Part shown: positions 1 through 13,500 of the stretch, piece by piece
How positions within the stretch are numbered: the stretch's first letter is position 1
Layout: every line of letters begins with the position of its first letter
Assembly (NCBI GenBank): GCA_036873755.1
Contig: JAVTVY010025149.1
Coordinates: 45,267 to 109,266, forward strand
Origin: Hanleya hanleyi
Taxonomy: Eukaryota; Mollusca; Polyplacophora; Lepidopleurida; Hanleyidae
Direction: 5' to 3'
DNA length: 64,000 nt
Notes under the pieces: generated by a model
The model's database searches: none
Seen by the model: the letters and a program-made list of their open reading frames with translations, nothing else
Told to the model about the DNA's origin: nothing
Program-made: the position numbers and the translations under genes

Positions 1-592
1 TCCTGTTTTAACTATTGTCCCACTGTGTGGCATTTTACCAGCTTAACAGTTTATACTCTCCTGTTTTAACTATTGTTCCACTGTGTGCATTTTGCCAGCT
101 TAACAAGCACCAAAAACATGGAAAAATTTCAAGAAAGAGCCCTGAGATTTGTTTTTAAAGATTTTATCAGCAGCTACGATATTTTATTACAAAAAGCAGG
201 AATCCCAACACTTCATTTAAGAAGGACCCGTATCTTAGCTATGGAAGTTTTTAACATCTTAAACAACATGTCTCTGGGATATCTGCAACACATTTTTATT
301 AGACGAAACCGTTCATATGGTCTGAGGGGAGGGTCTAGTAAGTATCCTATCGGTCAAGGGGGAAAATCATGGCAAAAGAAGTTTTTGCTACATGGGTGCC
401 AAAATCTGGAATTATCCCCCCTCGGATAATAGAAACGAGGACAAGTGTTTTAAACGAATAATTAAAGTGGAAAGGTCCAAGCTATTCTTGTTATCTCTGC
501 AGATATGTTGGTCGGACCAATAGCTTTTGTAGCTAATGTTATCTGTAATATCCATTCGGACGTTAAATAAAGATTGAAATGAAATGAAATGT
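1..592 (+). mobile_element. LINE retrotransposon 3' fragment
   Basis: This is the 3' end of a non-LTR retrotransposon. From about 115 to 300 one frame reads as the region C-terminal to the RT domain, with the typical pattern KFQERALRFV, a leucine-rich stretch, then LPTLHLRR-like residues and a short helix ending YLQHIF. Coding similarity fades after about 305. The tail ends at about 575-592 in a short tandem GAAAT repeat, the kind of 3' end seen in CR1/L2-like LINEs. The first 110 bases hold a tandem duplication of about 58 bp, so the 5' side is rearranged. There is no ATG start and no intact ORF. Clade assignment beyond a CR1/L2-like APE LINE is uncertain. Confidence 0.7.
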
Positions 593-2327
593 GAGTTATA
601 AAATGTATATTACTACAAGAAACGTTTTCGATGGGGAGTCCGGTTTTAGGGTATAGGCAAAGCGTTTCTTAATAATAGCTTATTGCAGAAAGTTTAGCAG
701 GTTCGACACATGATTAACCTTTTGGATTGAAAAAAAAACACTTGCATGATTCATAATCTGGAAGCTTCAAGCGACCGGTCTTATCGTGCACAGTTGCTCG
801 TATCAAGATATAAATAGATCAGGAAATTCAGAAAGCGAACACAGGTAACCTATCAATGCCCTAATCTGCGTTTTCAAAACCTAAACGGGGTGTCCTTGCG
901 TATGATTCCTCTTTCGTCTGAGTTGTCATTCTGTATCTATATTAGCAGCGGTTGACCGAGGGATGTGATGATTTCTTCTATATGCCCCAGAATGAACTCT
1001 CAATCATCAATCAGCTATCCCAGCCGACCGATGTCAGATCACGGAAATCAACACTCTAACATTTCAACATGTTGTCAAACGTGTATCTAACGAAAATTTC
1101 TCTGAAAAAAAAAGATAATGCCAGTGGGCCATGTAAAGAAAAGTAGGCATACGCGTTAAGTCTTCGTCAAATTTGCAGCGTTATAGTTTCACTGCTATAA
1201 TACTTTTAGTCGAATGCGGTGGTTGGCAATGTCCTAAGTTTCGATGTTCGCAATGACCTTGCACGATATAATTTACACAATTACACAGTCAACTATACAA
1301 ATAATATTTAAAAAAAAGAAGGTCGGTGTACGGTCGGTGGGAGACTATAACTAAAATATGATTTAGATGTTTTCTGAACCCCTGGCTATACTTTTCTTAA
1401 ATAGGTCCTCATATCGACCCCAAAACAATGGCGAGATAATACATATTTGCCAGTTTAACGGGCTTTCGCACAGGAGCACACATGCTGTTCACAGCATGCA
1501 AGGGTGCCGCCACCGGTCTGAAAGGTCCAAGATTGTCGAAGCTTCTTTCGAAGAAATGAGCAATCAAGCTAATTATTTGAAAATGACTGGGAAGAATGTT
1601 GAACTAGTTGGTGTAGAGGGATGAATCGCCAACAACCGTGATATATATAAATGTGTCCTCATTTTTATTATAGGTTACATGTCGGATTAAATTTTATATC
1701 GAAAACCTCTGATGATAGGTGTTGTTCAAAGCTTAAATCAATAGAATCTATCAGAGAGGATGCTGTTTTATTTAGCATATACCAAACCTTGTATGAGATC
1801 ATCATCTATTTGCAATATAGGCAGAACCTACAAGGTCAATCAAAAAGGCTGCCATCATAACTTTAAACGGATGGACGTAGGACATTGAGGCAGTATAGCA
1901 GAGTGGTGATAACATAATTATTTCTCGAACAAAATCGAAGTACCAAACCGGTATTTCACAAATATTTCTCAAATCTTCGAGACAACAGTATCCAGATGAC
2001 TCATCCAATGCTCATTCATGCAGATGTTTTGTCCGGAGTTCTTATCCTAGAATCGAAATGTAACAAACTTTGAAATGGTCGGTATTCGAAGGAAACAGGC
2101 ACGATGTGCACGGTGTACTAGTTCCTTGTTTTTTTGTTCAATTTCATCTTGCTTTTTGTCTCTTTGGGTACCACCGAGATAGACGGATTGCGGTATAAAA
2201 TAAATTATGACACTTCGGTTTTTGTATTCGTTAGTAATCAGCTGTTCCACGTGAACATTCTTGCCGAAACTACCTTTGGCAACGCCTTGTTCTGCGCGCA
2301 TTTGACTCTCACAATGGAATTTAACCA
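593..2327. other. Unassigned A+T-rich non-coding stretch
   Basis: Only short reading frames of less than 100 codons are present, with no recognisable domain. I see no repeat shared with the rest of the window. It separates the LINE tail from a Penelope-like remnant. Confidence 0.5.
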
Positions 2328-2726
2328 CCTTCACTGGATTTGAAGGAAACTACAGATAGCCCTACAGGCTCATCTTATTTAGATCTCTATCTCTATAAAA
2401 ATGAAGCGGGCAGTCTCTCTCGTCGACTTTATGACAAAAGAGATGATTACAATTTCGACATCGTAAACTATCCCTTTCTGGATAGTAATATTCCAGTGGG
2501 ACCTGCATATGGCGTATACATATCTCGCTTAGTAGCATTTACTAGATCCTGTGTTAGATGTGATGATTTTAATCAACGTCACAAAACATTGTTGCAGAAA
2601 CTTATAAAACAGGGCTATTCCACCAAGCGCCTCCACTCAAAGTTTCTCAAATTTGGCGATACATATCGCATGCTGATAGCAAAATACGAACGTAGCGTGC
2701 AAGATCTATGGCGCCACGTTTCGTAA
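2328..2726 (+). pseudogene. Penelope-like element RT, C-terminal coding fragment
   Basis: This 128-codon open stretch is the C-terminal end of a Penelope-like reverse transcriptase ORF, downstream of the catalytic palm. Recognisable blocks are SSYLDLYL, RLYDKRDDYNFDIVNYPFL, SNIPVGPAYGVYISRL and the closing SVQDLWRHVS before the stop. These are well conserved across this retroelement group. It begins without ATG, and homology with the copy near 7,872 starts at the same place, so the fragment is 5'-truncated rather than a gene. The reading frame itself is undamaged, so insertion is fairly recent. It is followed directly by the family 3' tail. Confidence 0.8.
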
Positions 2727-3130
2727 CTTGTGTCTAATTCCGCTTAACCCGGGGCTAGGGGCCGTATGAACCCATGTACTTCAAGATCCTCATGGTACTC
2801 ATATGAACAGTCACAATCAAAGCGTGACTGAGATACATCATTCTTTAGATGGCGACTTCACAACGAATATTATGGATTAAGAATACTGATCAGCGATACG
2901 GATTTGATATTTTTGGAACATCATGATGTATTGCCGGCATCATTGAAAACTGTTGACAGCTTCTCTCTTGCAGGAAACAAGCCTATGCTTATGTATACTA
3001 TGATTGTCTTTTTGAATTTGGTGCTAATACTGTTATATGGAATATGGAATAGGTCTTTGGATTATGGACGCGGATATTCTCTAATGGACGACGGCTGGAT
3101 TATGAATGACGGACTAGACGCTTGTAATTA
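2727..3130 (+). repeat. Penelope-like 3' tail, reference copy
   Basis: This non-coding tail follows the stop codon of the fragment at 2,328-2,726 and links the coding part to many dispersed copies in the window. It contains a recurring block around 2,810-2,840 (the tcacaatcaaagcgtgactg core), a block around 2,905-2,985 with catcatgatgt and cttctctcttgcagg, and a terminal block with tggattatgaatgacgga. Copies occur at 20,335, 26,537, 27,141, 29,680, 31,640, 33,945, 37,380, 40,690, 49,590 and 49,738. The copy at 26,537-26,896 is close to identical. Confidence 0.8.
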
Positions 3131-3889
3131 AGCAGGATTTCAAGCATTACATACCAGAACGATCGATGGCCATTCCAAAAGAAATGTCTTATAAATTTGT
3201 ATTATGTTCTGTCCTAATGTCAAAGAGACAATTTAGCAGATTATATCCGTGTGTAATTATGGCGAACCAAAGTACGAAAGTTCTCGAATCACAGCTGGGA
3301 AGCCTGCCTCATTGTAGCAACAATACAATTGTTCTAAATATCTTAAACCATCCGTCATCAATTCCAAATATCTTCTTTACTGCGCACTATAAATAATAAC
3401 TATAAATTATATTCTATAAACAGCGCAATCTGTTTAACACCAGATCTGAACACCTTCCCCCCACCCTGATTTGCCACTGATTACAATTGTTTTAGAACTG
3501 GTTTTGATCACATTGTAAATAAATAAAAAAACCTGGAGTGGGTTACAGCAGACTACCGAGTATATTGCAAAAATGAAATATTTTGAATTTTGTTTTTTGA
3601 AAATATTTCATTTTGGTTAATTTGTATGATTGTTACTTGCAATAAAGCGGAAAGTGCATGAATAATATCTTCAACAGAGAAATGTACATGTGTAAATGCA
3701 GGAACATTTGAAAGTTTGTTAATTTGAATCAATATTTTGAACGTAAGCAAACTCAGGTTTTATCTACTTCATCCATAAACATAGCATGCTGCAATGTGTG
3801 CTATCCAACGTGCTGCAGTGAGCCCCCAAATGACGCCGGTCATTTCACCAAACTAGTTATGGAATTTTAATAAATAATTACTTTTGACC
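3131..3889. other. Unassigned non-coding stretch with a small hairpin
   Basis: No domain-bearing frame is visible. A perfect 15-bp inverted repeat of an AT-rich motif (aaaatgaaatatttt and its complement) lies at about 3,570-3,615 and could be a relic hairpin. The rest is not recognised. Confidence 0.45.
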
Positions 3890-4905
3890 TCAATTCTAGG
3901 ATTATTCATCGCACTGATACAACTTCCCCCTGATATAAACACATCACATCTTCAAAGTAATGAAGCTGCATTGTCTTTTTTGCACTTAAATGCTAGGAGC
4001 CGTAAGAAGCATTTTTCAGATTTTACTGGGTTCATACATAACTTAAAACTCGAATTCTCTGTTTTGGGTTTTCCCGAAAGTTGCCTTAATTCTTCTACCG
4101 AAAGGTTATTTGACATACTTGGCTATAAAACATTTACTTCATCAAATGTAAAAAAAGAAGGGGTTCACTATTTTTATGTTAATGAAAATATAAAAAGTTG
4201 TAAAGTGCGAGAGAATCTTTCAAGTTTTAATAAAGACGATGAGAATGAATCCCTCTTGTTGGATATAATATTAAATTAAAAAACACAGTGAAATTATTTT
4301 ACCGACGAAATGGCAAAAACGTAGATTTAAATAATTATTTGCTATCAGTTCTCAAGTCACCTGATGACCAAACAAATAATTGTAGATCAATATAGCTATT
4401 CATTAAAACATAAATCAAACCATTTCTTTCCGCGGATCACAAACCCAACAATAGTTCGAGAACGAACAGCAACATTAGTAGACCAAATATTCACTAATTT
4501 TCACGACGAAAACATATTCTTAGGCATTTTTCTTTGATAGCCTCTGAACTATATATGAAAAATAGCTTTATCGACTACATCTTGCTATCCAGGATGGCAC
4601 CATTCGCAAATAATATAGAGATTATAGAAACAATTTGAATCATACCATTCGCATTTATAGAAAAAATATATTGTACAAATATTGAATGAAAGTAATCTGG
4701 AGATTAGCAGAACATGGAAGTATTAAACAAACTTTTGAATAAAACAATCCATGCAATCCCTTGAGTCATTAAACATAAATATCGAGACAATTAGACAACC
4801 AAACTATATCTAACAATTTTATTGCATATTTTAGTACAGTTGCCTCGAATCTCGACAGTCACATTCGATCATCATCGTCAAGTTTCAATGATTATCACGG
4901 TAACC
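3890..4905 (+). pseudogene. LINE fragment: APE endonuclease to start of RT ORF
   Basis: The frame ending at 4,279 matches the N-terminal half of a LINE apurinic-type endonuclease. It shows the LNARS block (start of the EN fold), the E of a degraded FPES block in place of the usual SET/SES, a GYKTF block and a YVNENI block. Downstream, in other frames, are PTIVRERTATLVDQIFTN (about 4,444-4,500), typical of the EN C-terminal half, and NNFIAYFSTVASNL (about 4,815-4,860), typical of the linker before the RT. Several stops and frame shifts make this a dead copy. It could belong to the same broad CR1/L2 group as the fragment at the window start, but the two do not overlap, so that cannot be tested here. 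Confidence 0.7.
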
Positions 4906-7223
4906 CTGTCCCCAAAAAATTCGAATTTGCAAATCGACACGTAAACAGCATACCGTGTCGGTCAATAGTCACGGCACCAAAGAAGGTGAGCCGATGAAGA
5001 AAGCGAGTGAGAAAGTCTTCCGCATTTGCAATAATATTTTGTGATATCATTGTTTTGTTTCTGGAATGAGAGTAGCACAGTTTTCACCATTCGATACACC
5101 ACGACAAAGTAATAAATGATATCACTCAAATATATGTGGTGTTAGTTAGATACCAGTCTATTAGACATTAGTCTAAAAACGTATCTACGTATGGGTAGTA
5201 ACATACTACTGAAGGTATATACATACGAAAACAACGGCGTGTTATCATTTTATTCATCTCGCTATAATTTACGAAACCGTCTGTTTGCTTGCATATTTGT
5301 TTGTTTGTGTCCACCGTACAGCCACACTTTTGATCGAAGGGCCATAATACTTCAGTACCTCAGTATCGGGGTCACTGAGGGTAACATAAAAGAAGAACTA
5401 ATTCAAATATGGCATCTTACGCCCATTGGGGAGAAATGTTTGGGGGGATAAATGACCCTGAAATTTCACAAAATAGATGTGTGGTCTGGGAAATCGGTAT
5501 ATAGCCCAATATGGGGGTAGATGAAGCATATATTAGTATCTTCACTACAATGAGTGAGTTTAGTGACATGAAGTGAAACTGAGACCGAGTTGAAACTTTG
5601 AAACAGGGTAAAAGAATCAAACAACTGGCCGCCTCTCAGATATTTCCATTACGTAAACCACAGGGGACACCATTGATGGTGACATTGGGCTATACTTTAC
5701 GTGTACACTATCCTTCCTTGAATTTACGCTCATTGATACGTTTTGATACATTCAAAGGTCTCCTGAGAGGATTTCAGTTGAAAGCAGTTTTTTTTTTAAC
5801 CAGACCCCTGACTTAGAAGTCACGAGATTTAATCCCATCGAACACAGGCGTGAGGAACTGGTTTATGCAGTGGCGGCAAGACATTTTCTCACTATGAACC
5901 AGATATTGGAAATTGCGTTTCCAACACAGCGGTAAAATATCCCGGTAAAACATACAAATATATACAAAATTATTTCACGATTCACGTTTACTATAGCATA
6001 TAACTGGTTCTGATTATAAGGGTCCCCTCGTTTCTCTGTGAATACTGTCCTGTTCTGGGCTTTCGAAAGCTAATATATCGCGTCCTTCTTTTCTGGCTCA
6101 TAATTGCGTAATACTATTAATTCCTGGCACCTCTCGACACATCAGCTAAGCACGATGCAACAAGTTTAGACAGCGGGATCATCGGATTTTAATCTCCCAG
6201 ATCGTTCAGCAGCTAGTGCATTTAGCGGGAATGTAACTCTTGCATAGGTCATGTAAAATAATTTTGTTCCACAAATATATGTACATTATAGCTACATGTA
6301 TGTTTCAGATGGACCAGCGTCTGATGGATACTACTAAATTCTGGCTGTATCGCAATCAGATATAAATAATTCGTCATAAAGTAAGATGGTTGGACGTGGA
6401 ATAGGTTTCCAGCAAACTAATAATGCGCTGTTGGATCTTTAACAATCTCTATTCCCGCTTTGCCTAGATGATGATGACACGAACTCTCTCATTAACAATC
6501 TGACGTCAAAGCTGAAGTGTCACAGTCCACAATTACGATGGGCCCAATTTACGCGTTATCAACAATTGTTTTGAACAAGCGAGTGGCAGCAGCATGTTAA
6601 CTAAAATAACAAACCGTGGTGAACAAAAACGATCAATGTGTCCTGTAGAAAAAGATTTGACACTAGTTCATATAAGTATCAACTAGATGGCAGGGTGGCT
6701 ATGTGCGGTGCGTTGTAAGTTTCCACAGTTTATTCAAGAATCAATATGAAATAAACCTCAAAATGAAAGAGAACGAATGAAGCAGGACAAGACTCCGTGT
6801 AGGAGTTCGATAACTACGCTTGGGAGCTTATTTATAGCCCAACTGGAGACACTGTTTCCAGTACACGCATTTTCAACCGCATTTTTAGTGATGTGTTTTC
6901 TCAAGGAGGTTGATGTACTGGCCGATACATCTCTCTCTGGAAAGCCACAGTAAAAACAAATTTAGCATGCTGATACCGTCTGTAATTCAAGGAAGCGTCT
7001 TCGGCAAATTGAATTGGGAATACATCAACGGAGAGGATTTGCTGATTTTAAAAATTGGAAATCGGAAATATGTCGGTAGGTCATTCAAGAATAAATGTTT
7101 CGCAAAACTGCAGTTTTTATCCTATGATTATATCGTAGGTGTAAATTTTGAATCCAGAAACTGTAAATGTCTTACGAAAGAACTTGATGAGAAAGAATAC
7201 ATACAAGCAGGCCCAGAGTCTCT
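4906..7223. other. Unassigned stretch
   Basis: A T-run lies at about 5,790. Frames at 5,191-5,451 and 6,910-7,269 have no motif I recognise. No array or inverted repeat was noticed. Confidence 0.4.
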
Positions 7224-8130
7224 TTGTTTATCGAGTTGCACGAATTTCTCATCAATGTTATCTATGTGAAATTTGGCAACACAAATAACAATAATAATAA
7301 TTATTATCAACAACATATAGGTAATTCAATGCGTGCTAATTGTGTACCCAATTTTGCTGGTTCTCTTGTGAATACGACTTTTTGCAGAAGCTGTAAAATA
7401 CCGACTATATCAAGTTAATGGTCCTGAAACCTGGTGACCTAGGCCCCCTACATCCATGACAATAAAATACCACTTCTATCCCTTGATGCAATGCAGTCCC
7501 CCAACATCCATGGTTATACAATTCATTTAGCCTGTCACCTCCCTCGTGTAACATGACATCAACTTAATTTCCAGCGCGAGGTCCTGAGCTGAGCTGAGCT
7601 GGCACAGTCAGAAGAGCAAGCTTTAATTTGGTGTATCGGGTTACATATAGGCCTTCACGCCTCGCGGGACATGTACTTTGCGTTGACAATTTAACTGGTT
7701 TTGTATTACACAATCGACGTTAGATTTTCGGACGACTGTGCACGTGTCATACAAATGAATTCATCACGTGACTGAGCGATATATAATACGTCATCAGGGT
7801 ATGAGTCCATTCCTTCTCATTTCCCAAACGCAAAATAGACGACCTTTTTGATGATAATCGATATATCAATTCACTGGATTAGCAGGAAACAACAGATAAC
7901 CCTACTGGCACATATAAACCAATAAGACCAATATCTCTATAAAAATGAACCAGGCCTTTTCTCTAATCGATTTTAAGACAATTTAGAACTGAAAACTATC
8001 CTTTTTAGGACAGTGCATGAACTTGTAAAACAGGGGCCTTCACTCAAAGTTGCTCAAATTTGGCGAAATATATCGCATGCTGATAGAAAATACGAACGTA
8101 GGGTGCAAAATTTTGAGAGCACACAAGTTT
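7224..8130 (+). pseudogene. Decayed Penelope-like element copy
   Basis: Two separated pieces of the same family are seen. At 7,224-7,410 the frame resembles the RT motif B region (NVIYVKFGNT, then YYQQHIG, then a decayed MRANC block), matching the - strand copy at 50,655-50,879 almost residue by residue. It contains an AAT-type microsatellite expansion at 7,280-7,306. At 7,872-8,130 the sequence matches the C-terminal coding end seen at 2,328-2,726, but with deletions and stops. The roughly 450 bp between them is not recognisable as RT and is probably an insertion or decayed sequence. Confidence 0.6.
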
Positions 8131-11100
8131 GCATATTCAGGCGGACATTCAGATTTAGTATGTCAAGATCTATAATAATTAGTAAATTGATGTTTGGCGA
8201 AAAAGTATATATAATATATTTCAAATACTAACAGTTTTTCTATCACACAATTTCCGTTTTGGGGCATTTCTTAGGGAACTGCAGCATTTACAATTTATAC
8301 AATGCGCCAATGGACGTCGTGATTCGATGGACAAACACACGTATATAATATATATTTGCTAAGTTGGAATCGTACCAAAATGCCCCAGCGATCAGATGTA
8401 ATTAAATCAAAACTGTAATATGTATTGTGCGCGATCAAGGAATTGAGATATTCGGGTTACTTGCTCATGCCATTCTGTAGTCGGAGTCAGCAACGGCCTT
8501 ACTTCTTCTCAAACTCATTTAAGCAGTATAAATCTAAGGCTCGAAGGATACATGAATGGGGATATATCCAAGCGATAATTCTTGACGTCGTGGTGGAGAT
8601 AAGAACTTATTTAAATGAGCATTACCAGCAGTCAAGCTCGAACAAATACCGATGGAGTAATAAAAGGGCTATAACTTTTCCGATTTCCATTACCTCAATA
8701 CATCTAGAACATGAATCACGTTGGTGGAGGTCTGGGTTATGGAAACTCACCACAATTATCCGACCATTTTATATTCACCTTTTCTTTGCGCATCTCGGAC
8801 GTAAACAGCGTGGACTAAGGGCTTGCCTAAACTCCCTTATATCACCGCGGCAGATGAAGAATTGCAGTTGTGTGATCACCACAGACGTTATGAGGAAGAT
8901 AATTACCTATAACTTAACAAGCACGGAATTCAAAACGGGAAAATGCATAGTTTTGTAAGAGATGAGAATACCCATTTTATTTGAATTTGACCAAATACAT
9001 TTGGACAGGGAGAATGCAAGGTTAAAGTAAAATAACGAGTTACAGAACTCTAGGTGAGTAGTAATTACAAAACGTCACTTTTGGATCATATGGCTGTGTA
9101 TGGGGTAGGATGAAGGTCGTGGCATTAAACAAGGAGCAAGGGAAAAGATGGTGTTCCTATGAATATTAAAATTTGAAAAAGTTAAAGGGACACTAAAACT
9201 GGATCTGAAAAAGTTGAGAAAAGCATTGAGATTTGTATTAAATATGTTTGACGATGTTGTGTCTAATCGTTGATAAATTCGAGCTCAAAGTTGGGATTTG
9301 CCAGCCAAAGTTCTCCCAGGAAGAGCGAACTGTGGCGTCACCGATGTAAGACAGAGTGGGCAATATAGCACATAGCATACAAACGCAATATGATAGCCGC
9401 TCCCCATTTCCTTGAAAATTCAAGCGATACGGACCAATATGGGTTCATATTTTCGGATATTTGATGAACTACCTTCATAGCTATCATAGTGCAGATGAAA
9501 TATCAGGAATTGACTTCCATACGTATGTAACGATATTGTCGTATCAATTTAGATCATGCGGAGAACCAGGCACGTGAAAATTCGATGCTAACCAGAGAAC
9601 GTCCTCTCGAATGCTCAACCAAATTTTTGCTGGGTATAGGTGCACTGTGTTCCTGGGCGAAGATAGGCTCATATCGTAGTTATCAGGTATGAGCATGGAA
9701 TGGAAGATTTGCTGCTAATTCAGGCCATGTATTACCGATATCCGTGCTTTGTATACATTCCGGTAACTAACCAGATTACAGGGACGACGAACGGAAGAGA
9801 CTATGGATCGAAATTGCTCAACAATTGCAAAACAAGGTACAAGTGTTGACAAAAACATGAATTCTGCAAACAATGTTGGGTTCCATCTCCAGGAGTGATT
9901 TACCTGTGTAACCGCCCGTGCTTACTAGAGTGTAATAAATGAATGTTGTATCTTGAAAACAGTGAAATGCGTACCGGTATTTAATTGTACCGCTTGTTTC
10001 TCGCCCATCAATAGACGAGGGCAACTATTGTTTTATACTGTGCTCCTAAGGCGGGACATACGGACCACATGTGGAACCCTCTCGAACTTGCAGCCTGCGC
10101 AGCGGTCGGGCAAGCTCTAGGCTGGCCAAAAGTCTTTCCCCGTTGATTTCTTCAACTTACAAACTGTTTCAACATAAATTTTATTCCAGGTTTCATATAG
10201 ACAAGTATGTAAACAGCTTTATTTCATCGTTGGTTCTGAAGTCGGAATAACCCGCATATATATATATGTCCAATTAGTATATAAAAATGCGTTTTAACAT
10301 GTTCAACTACAAGGCAACTATATGTATATATAGCCTTACATATGAATAAATTTATTATTGCTATTGAAAAGTCCATAAAATGGACGAAACCGGTTTAGCA
10401 GAGCAATATTCAGTTTAGCTCTAACTCTACATTTTGTGTAGTTTTATTTCTTATATATATGCCTATATTAGAACGATATATATGTCCTCGGCCTGCTCGA
10501 TCCTCAGGCCAGACGCAGGCATCTTGCCGATTTTCCAATCTTTCGACCATTTGTGGCCATTATCTTCGACATTAGGTGTGTCAGTACACATTCCCGAAAG
10601 GCACCGCTTCAACATTTCTTCGATAAATGCCTAAAATGTGTTAGTAAACGGAGAAATTGAAGAGGATAAAACGTCATTGATAACATATGAATCTGCATAC
10701 TGGCTGTTGTCTGACTTCCGAGGTCTTACATCAGTGACGTATCCAGTAGGAGAAATTCAAGCGCTGTGTTGAGTTTTTGCTTGTCAGATTTCAGTATTTG
10801 TTGAAAGACTTGTAAATGTAAGATTCCATAGATTGATAATCCATCGAAGAGGGTAGGAATATTTGGAAGTTCATTTAATCTTTATTCGGTTAGGGAACCC
10901 GTAGGACTAATATTAGTTACAAGCTTCAGATCAAATTACTAGTAACTGGTTCTCGTCAACCAAGAATTTGATATATTTTCATCAATGTGTGAATTTTGTG
11001 ACCCTATTTGGAATCGACAAATCCGCCGGGCGAGATAGTCCTAATTCAAGTTCAGGACCTTCTGAAATATTATTTCCCTCATGACTGGGTAGTTCACAAA

Positions 11101-11454
11101 TTTGATTCAAGGGTATGTTTTTTTTCATTTTTATAAAGATATTGACCTGGATATGCTCTTACATCTCGACTCTCTGGGTGTGAATGAAGGAAACCAACGA
11201 TGAATGTTTCCTTCAGGATATCGTCTGTTCATGGATTATCCGAAGAAAGGAGATATGCAAATCTTTATGAGATATTTCTATCCGCAAATGGTTAGCCGAC
11301 TACTTATATGTAAAATTTGTAACACTGAAAGAGTCGAAGTAATCGGTGCTTATATTCAAATTCATTGAAATGTGGACATTCTTCAGGACCATATCACAGG
11401 AAGCAAGACGAGGTCAGATCTAAGAAGTGGTCTCGGTTCTTCACCATGATATTA
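8131..11454. other. Unassigned stretch
   Basis: The longest frame (177 codons at 8,425-8,958) lacks an ATG at its start and shows no domain. Short AT microsatellites lie near 10,258-10,270. No repeat shared with the rest of the window was found by eye. Confidence 0.4.
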
Positions 11455-11720
11455 TATCATGCCGACGCATTCGACGAAACAAGATCTGAATAAGAAACCA
11501 TCAGAAGAAAAAATCGATGATCAGAGTTCAACAAATGTCACAGAATGTTAAACGTTCTAGATCTTTTCACATCTTATCTGTGCATATCCGGGATAAAGAA
11601 CATGGGATGACACAAAGCTATCAGTGGAGCTATCTTGAAATGCATTTTTGATGCACACCCAGACAATTAATTGTCATTGGGCGATGTCTCTGGCATATCA
11701 GAATCTATGCCGAATCTATT
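11455..11720. repeat. Dispersed repeat R1, copy 1
   Basis: This stretch is similar to 15,400-15,710. Shared blocks are aagaaaccatcagaag, gagttcaacaaatgtcacag, an 'ggataaa(g/c)aacatggg' block and 'tgaaatgcatttt(t/c)gatgc'. The family is unclassified, with no ORF and no terminal repeats that I could see. Confidence 0.55.
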
Positions 11721-11849
11721 GGCCTTGATAGATAGACAAATAGATAGCCAGATGAATCTCTCTACCGTAATTAACGCCTAGAATGGAACAAATTGATATA
11801 CAATTCAATATTCAGCCGCAGTTCATTAAAAAATGTCCACTTCCCCAAT

Positions 11850-12560
11850 CCAAATTGGAGTGATCTGCATGAGGTGGGAAAACTTTACGACGTCTGGCGA
11901 CTAAAGAGCAACCATATGACTCTACAGGAACGTTTCCTCCGGCGCCAGGAAAACTAATCTGTAATGCCCAACGTCGTACGGCTGAAATTTCCCACCAAAA
12001 CAATAAACCTACATATATTTGTCGAATGACATGTACAGAGGACGAGCCTTGGGGACTAACAGTCCACCAACAGATTCCTACCATATACTGCTAATGAATT
12101 GGAGTGATATGCGAGAGGTGGGAAAAATTGACGACGTCTGGCGACTAAAGTGCAACTATATGACTTCAGAGGAAAGCTTCCCTCTGCACCTGACATTCAG
12201 ACCCGCAAATACGAAGGATTTTAGGATGTAGTCTTATTGTCTCAGCCGTACGTTTATTGCAGCTGCCAATGTGAAGACTATAAAGTATCCACACGGCCCA
12301 TGGCGCTGGCTTAAGCGGAATTAGATACTTTAGCTCGGGAGCTGTGATGATAGATCAGCTCAAAGAAATAACTCATCAGATATTAATGGATGTAAATCGA
12401 GGACGTCTGATGGAGTAAACGCCTCAACATAGGGTAATACTGGTGAATGCAAGAATACCCAGGAAAAGTAACCTGTAATAAACCCAGATATATTTGTCGA
12501 ATGTCATGTACAGAGGGCGGGCATCGGGGACTAACGGTCCATCAGCAGAATTCTACATAA
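11850..12560. repeat. Dispersed repeat R2, copy 1, partly tandem
   Basis: The segment at about 11,850-12,080 is partly repeated at about 12,100-12,555. Both carry the block gacgtctggcgactaaag, a tatgact...aggaa block, and a tttgtcgaatg(a/t)catgtacag block followed by 'ggggactaac(a/g)gtcca'. The complete form recurs at 28,765-29,220 and part of it at 38,690-38,870. No coding potential is apparent. It may be a non-autonomous element of unknown class. Confidence 0.6.
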
Positions 12561-13094
12561 GACATAATTCATATAATAGTATTAGTAGAAGGATAATTCT
12601 CACGACTGTATGAAGTAATATAACGACTGACACAGGAGAACGTAACTAAGTTAATATGTTTACTTATCGACGTTTTAGTACATAACCGCATTCATAACAG
12701 GTCATTGTGTTAAATATGTTTCTCTTCTCACCTAATTGTAATGAAAAACTTTAATTTCTAGTCCAGGATTTTCCCCATATATGTTTAGCATGTTGAGAGA
12801 TTCGGCTTATATGCACCATATTCAAATCAGGTTTCAACAGATATTATAAATCCAACATCTGAACAGACCATACATTTCGCGAAACACCGATGAAGTTTTT
12901 CCATGGAAAACCCAAATTTACTGGATAACTTCAAGATAGAATTTTGCTACCATTTACTGATAGTATCAAAATTGACTGAGTTTTATCATTCGGTGTCGAT
13001 CTCTGACATCTGCTTCAACCTCTCGAATGGTGTTGATTGCTGTAGAGAAACCAGTCAGCAGCGGAGATTGTCCATACAGAGGATGATGAGAGTA
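12561..13094. other. Unassigned stretch
   Basis: Short frames only, nothing recognised. Confidence 0.4.
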
Positions 13095-13500
13095 GCTTAG
13101 TTAATTGTCCATACTGAATTCCGTACAGGATAAAATCTAGCCAATAAACTGTACCGAAATGTGTAAATATTAACACAGAATAGATTAGGTCTAATATTTA
13201 CTCGGCTACCACTATTTCAATTTTAATATGTGCCTACATTGTACAGCGGTATCGAAGCCATTCATCATCAGCAATGTCGGTCTGTCGAAGAATGTTGACA
13301 AGTGCCAAGAATCTAGCATACTCGACTGAGGTAAATGATTTGCAACATCATTGAGAGCTACTATCCTCTTGAAACGACTAGATTTTGATTCGCACCTAGG
13401 TGCTGACCGCCTGTCATTGGAACAGGGCCTTTGAGTCAATATCACGTTCGTCATGGACGAGGGTCAGCCGTGCTGGATCTATATACACGAGTTTTCGTTA
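13095..13500. repeat. Dispersed repeat R3, copy 1
   Basis: This copy matches 19,775-20,240. Shared blocks include ctagccaataaactgta, a 'actc(g/a)gctaccactatttcaa' block, gaatgttgacaagtg and gctggatctat. It is unclassified and non-coding. Confidence 0.55.

Noticed and set aside
8425..8958. 177-codon frame
   Set aside because: No ATG start, no recognisable motif, and surrounded by unassigned sequence.
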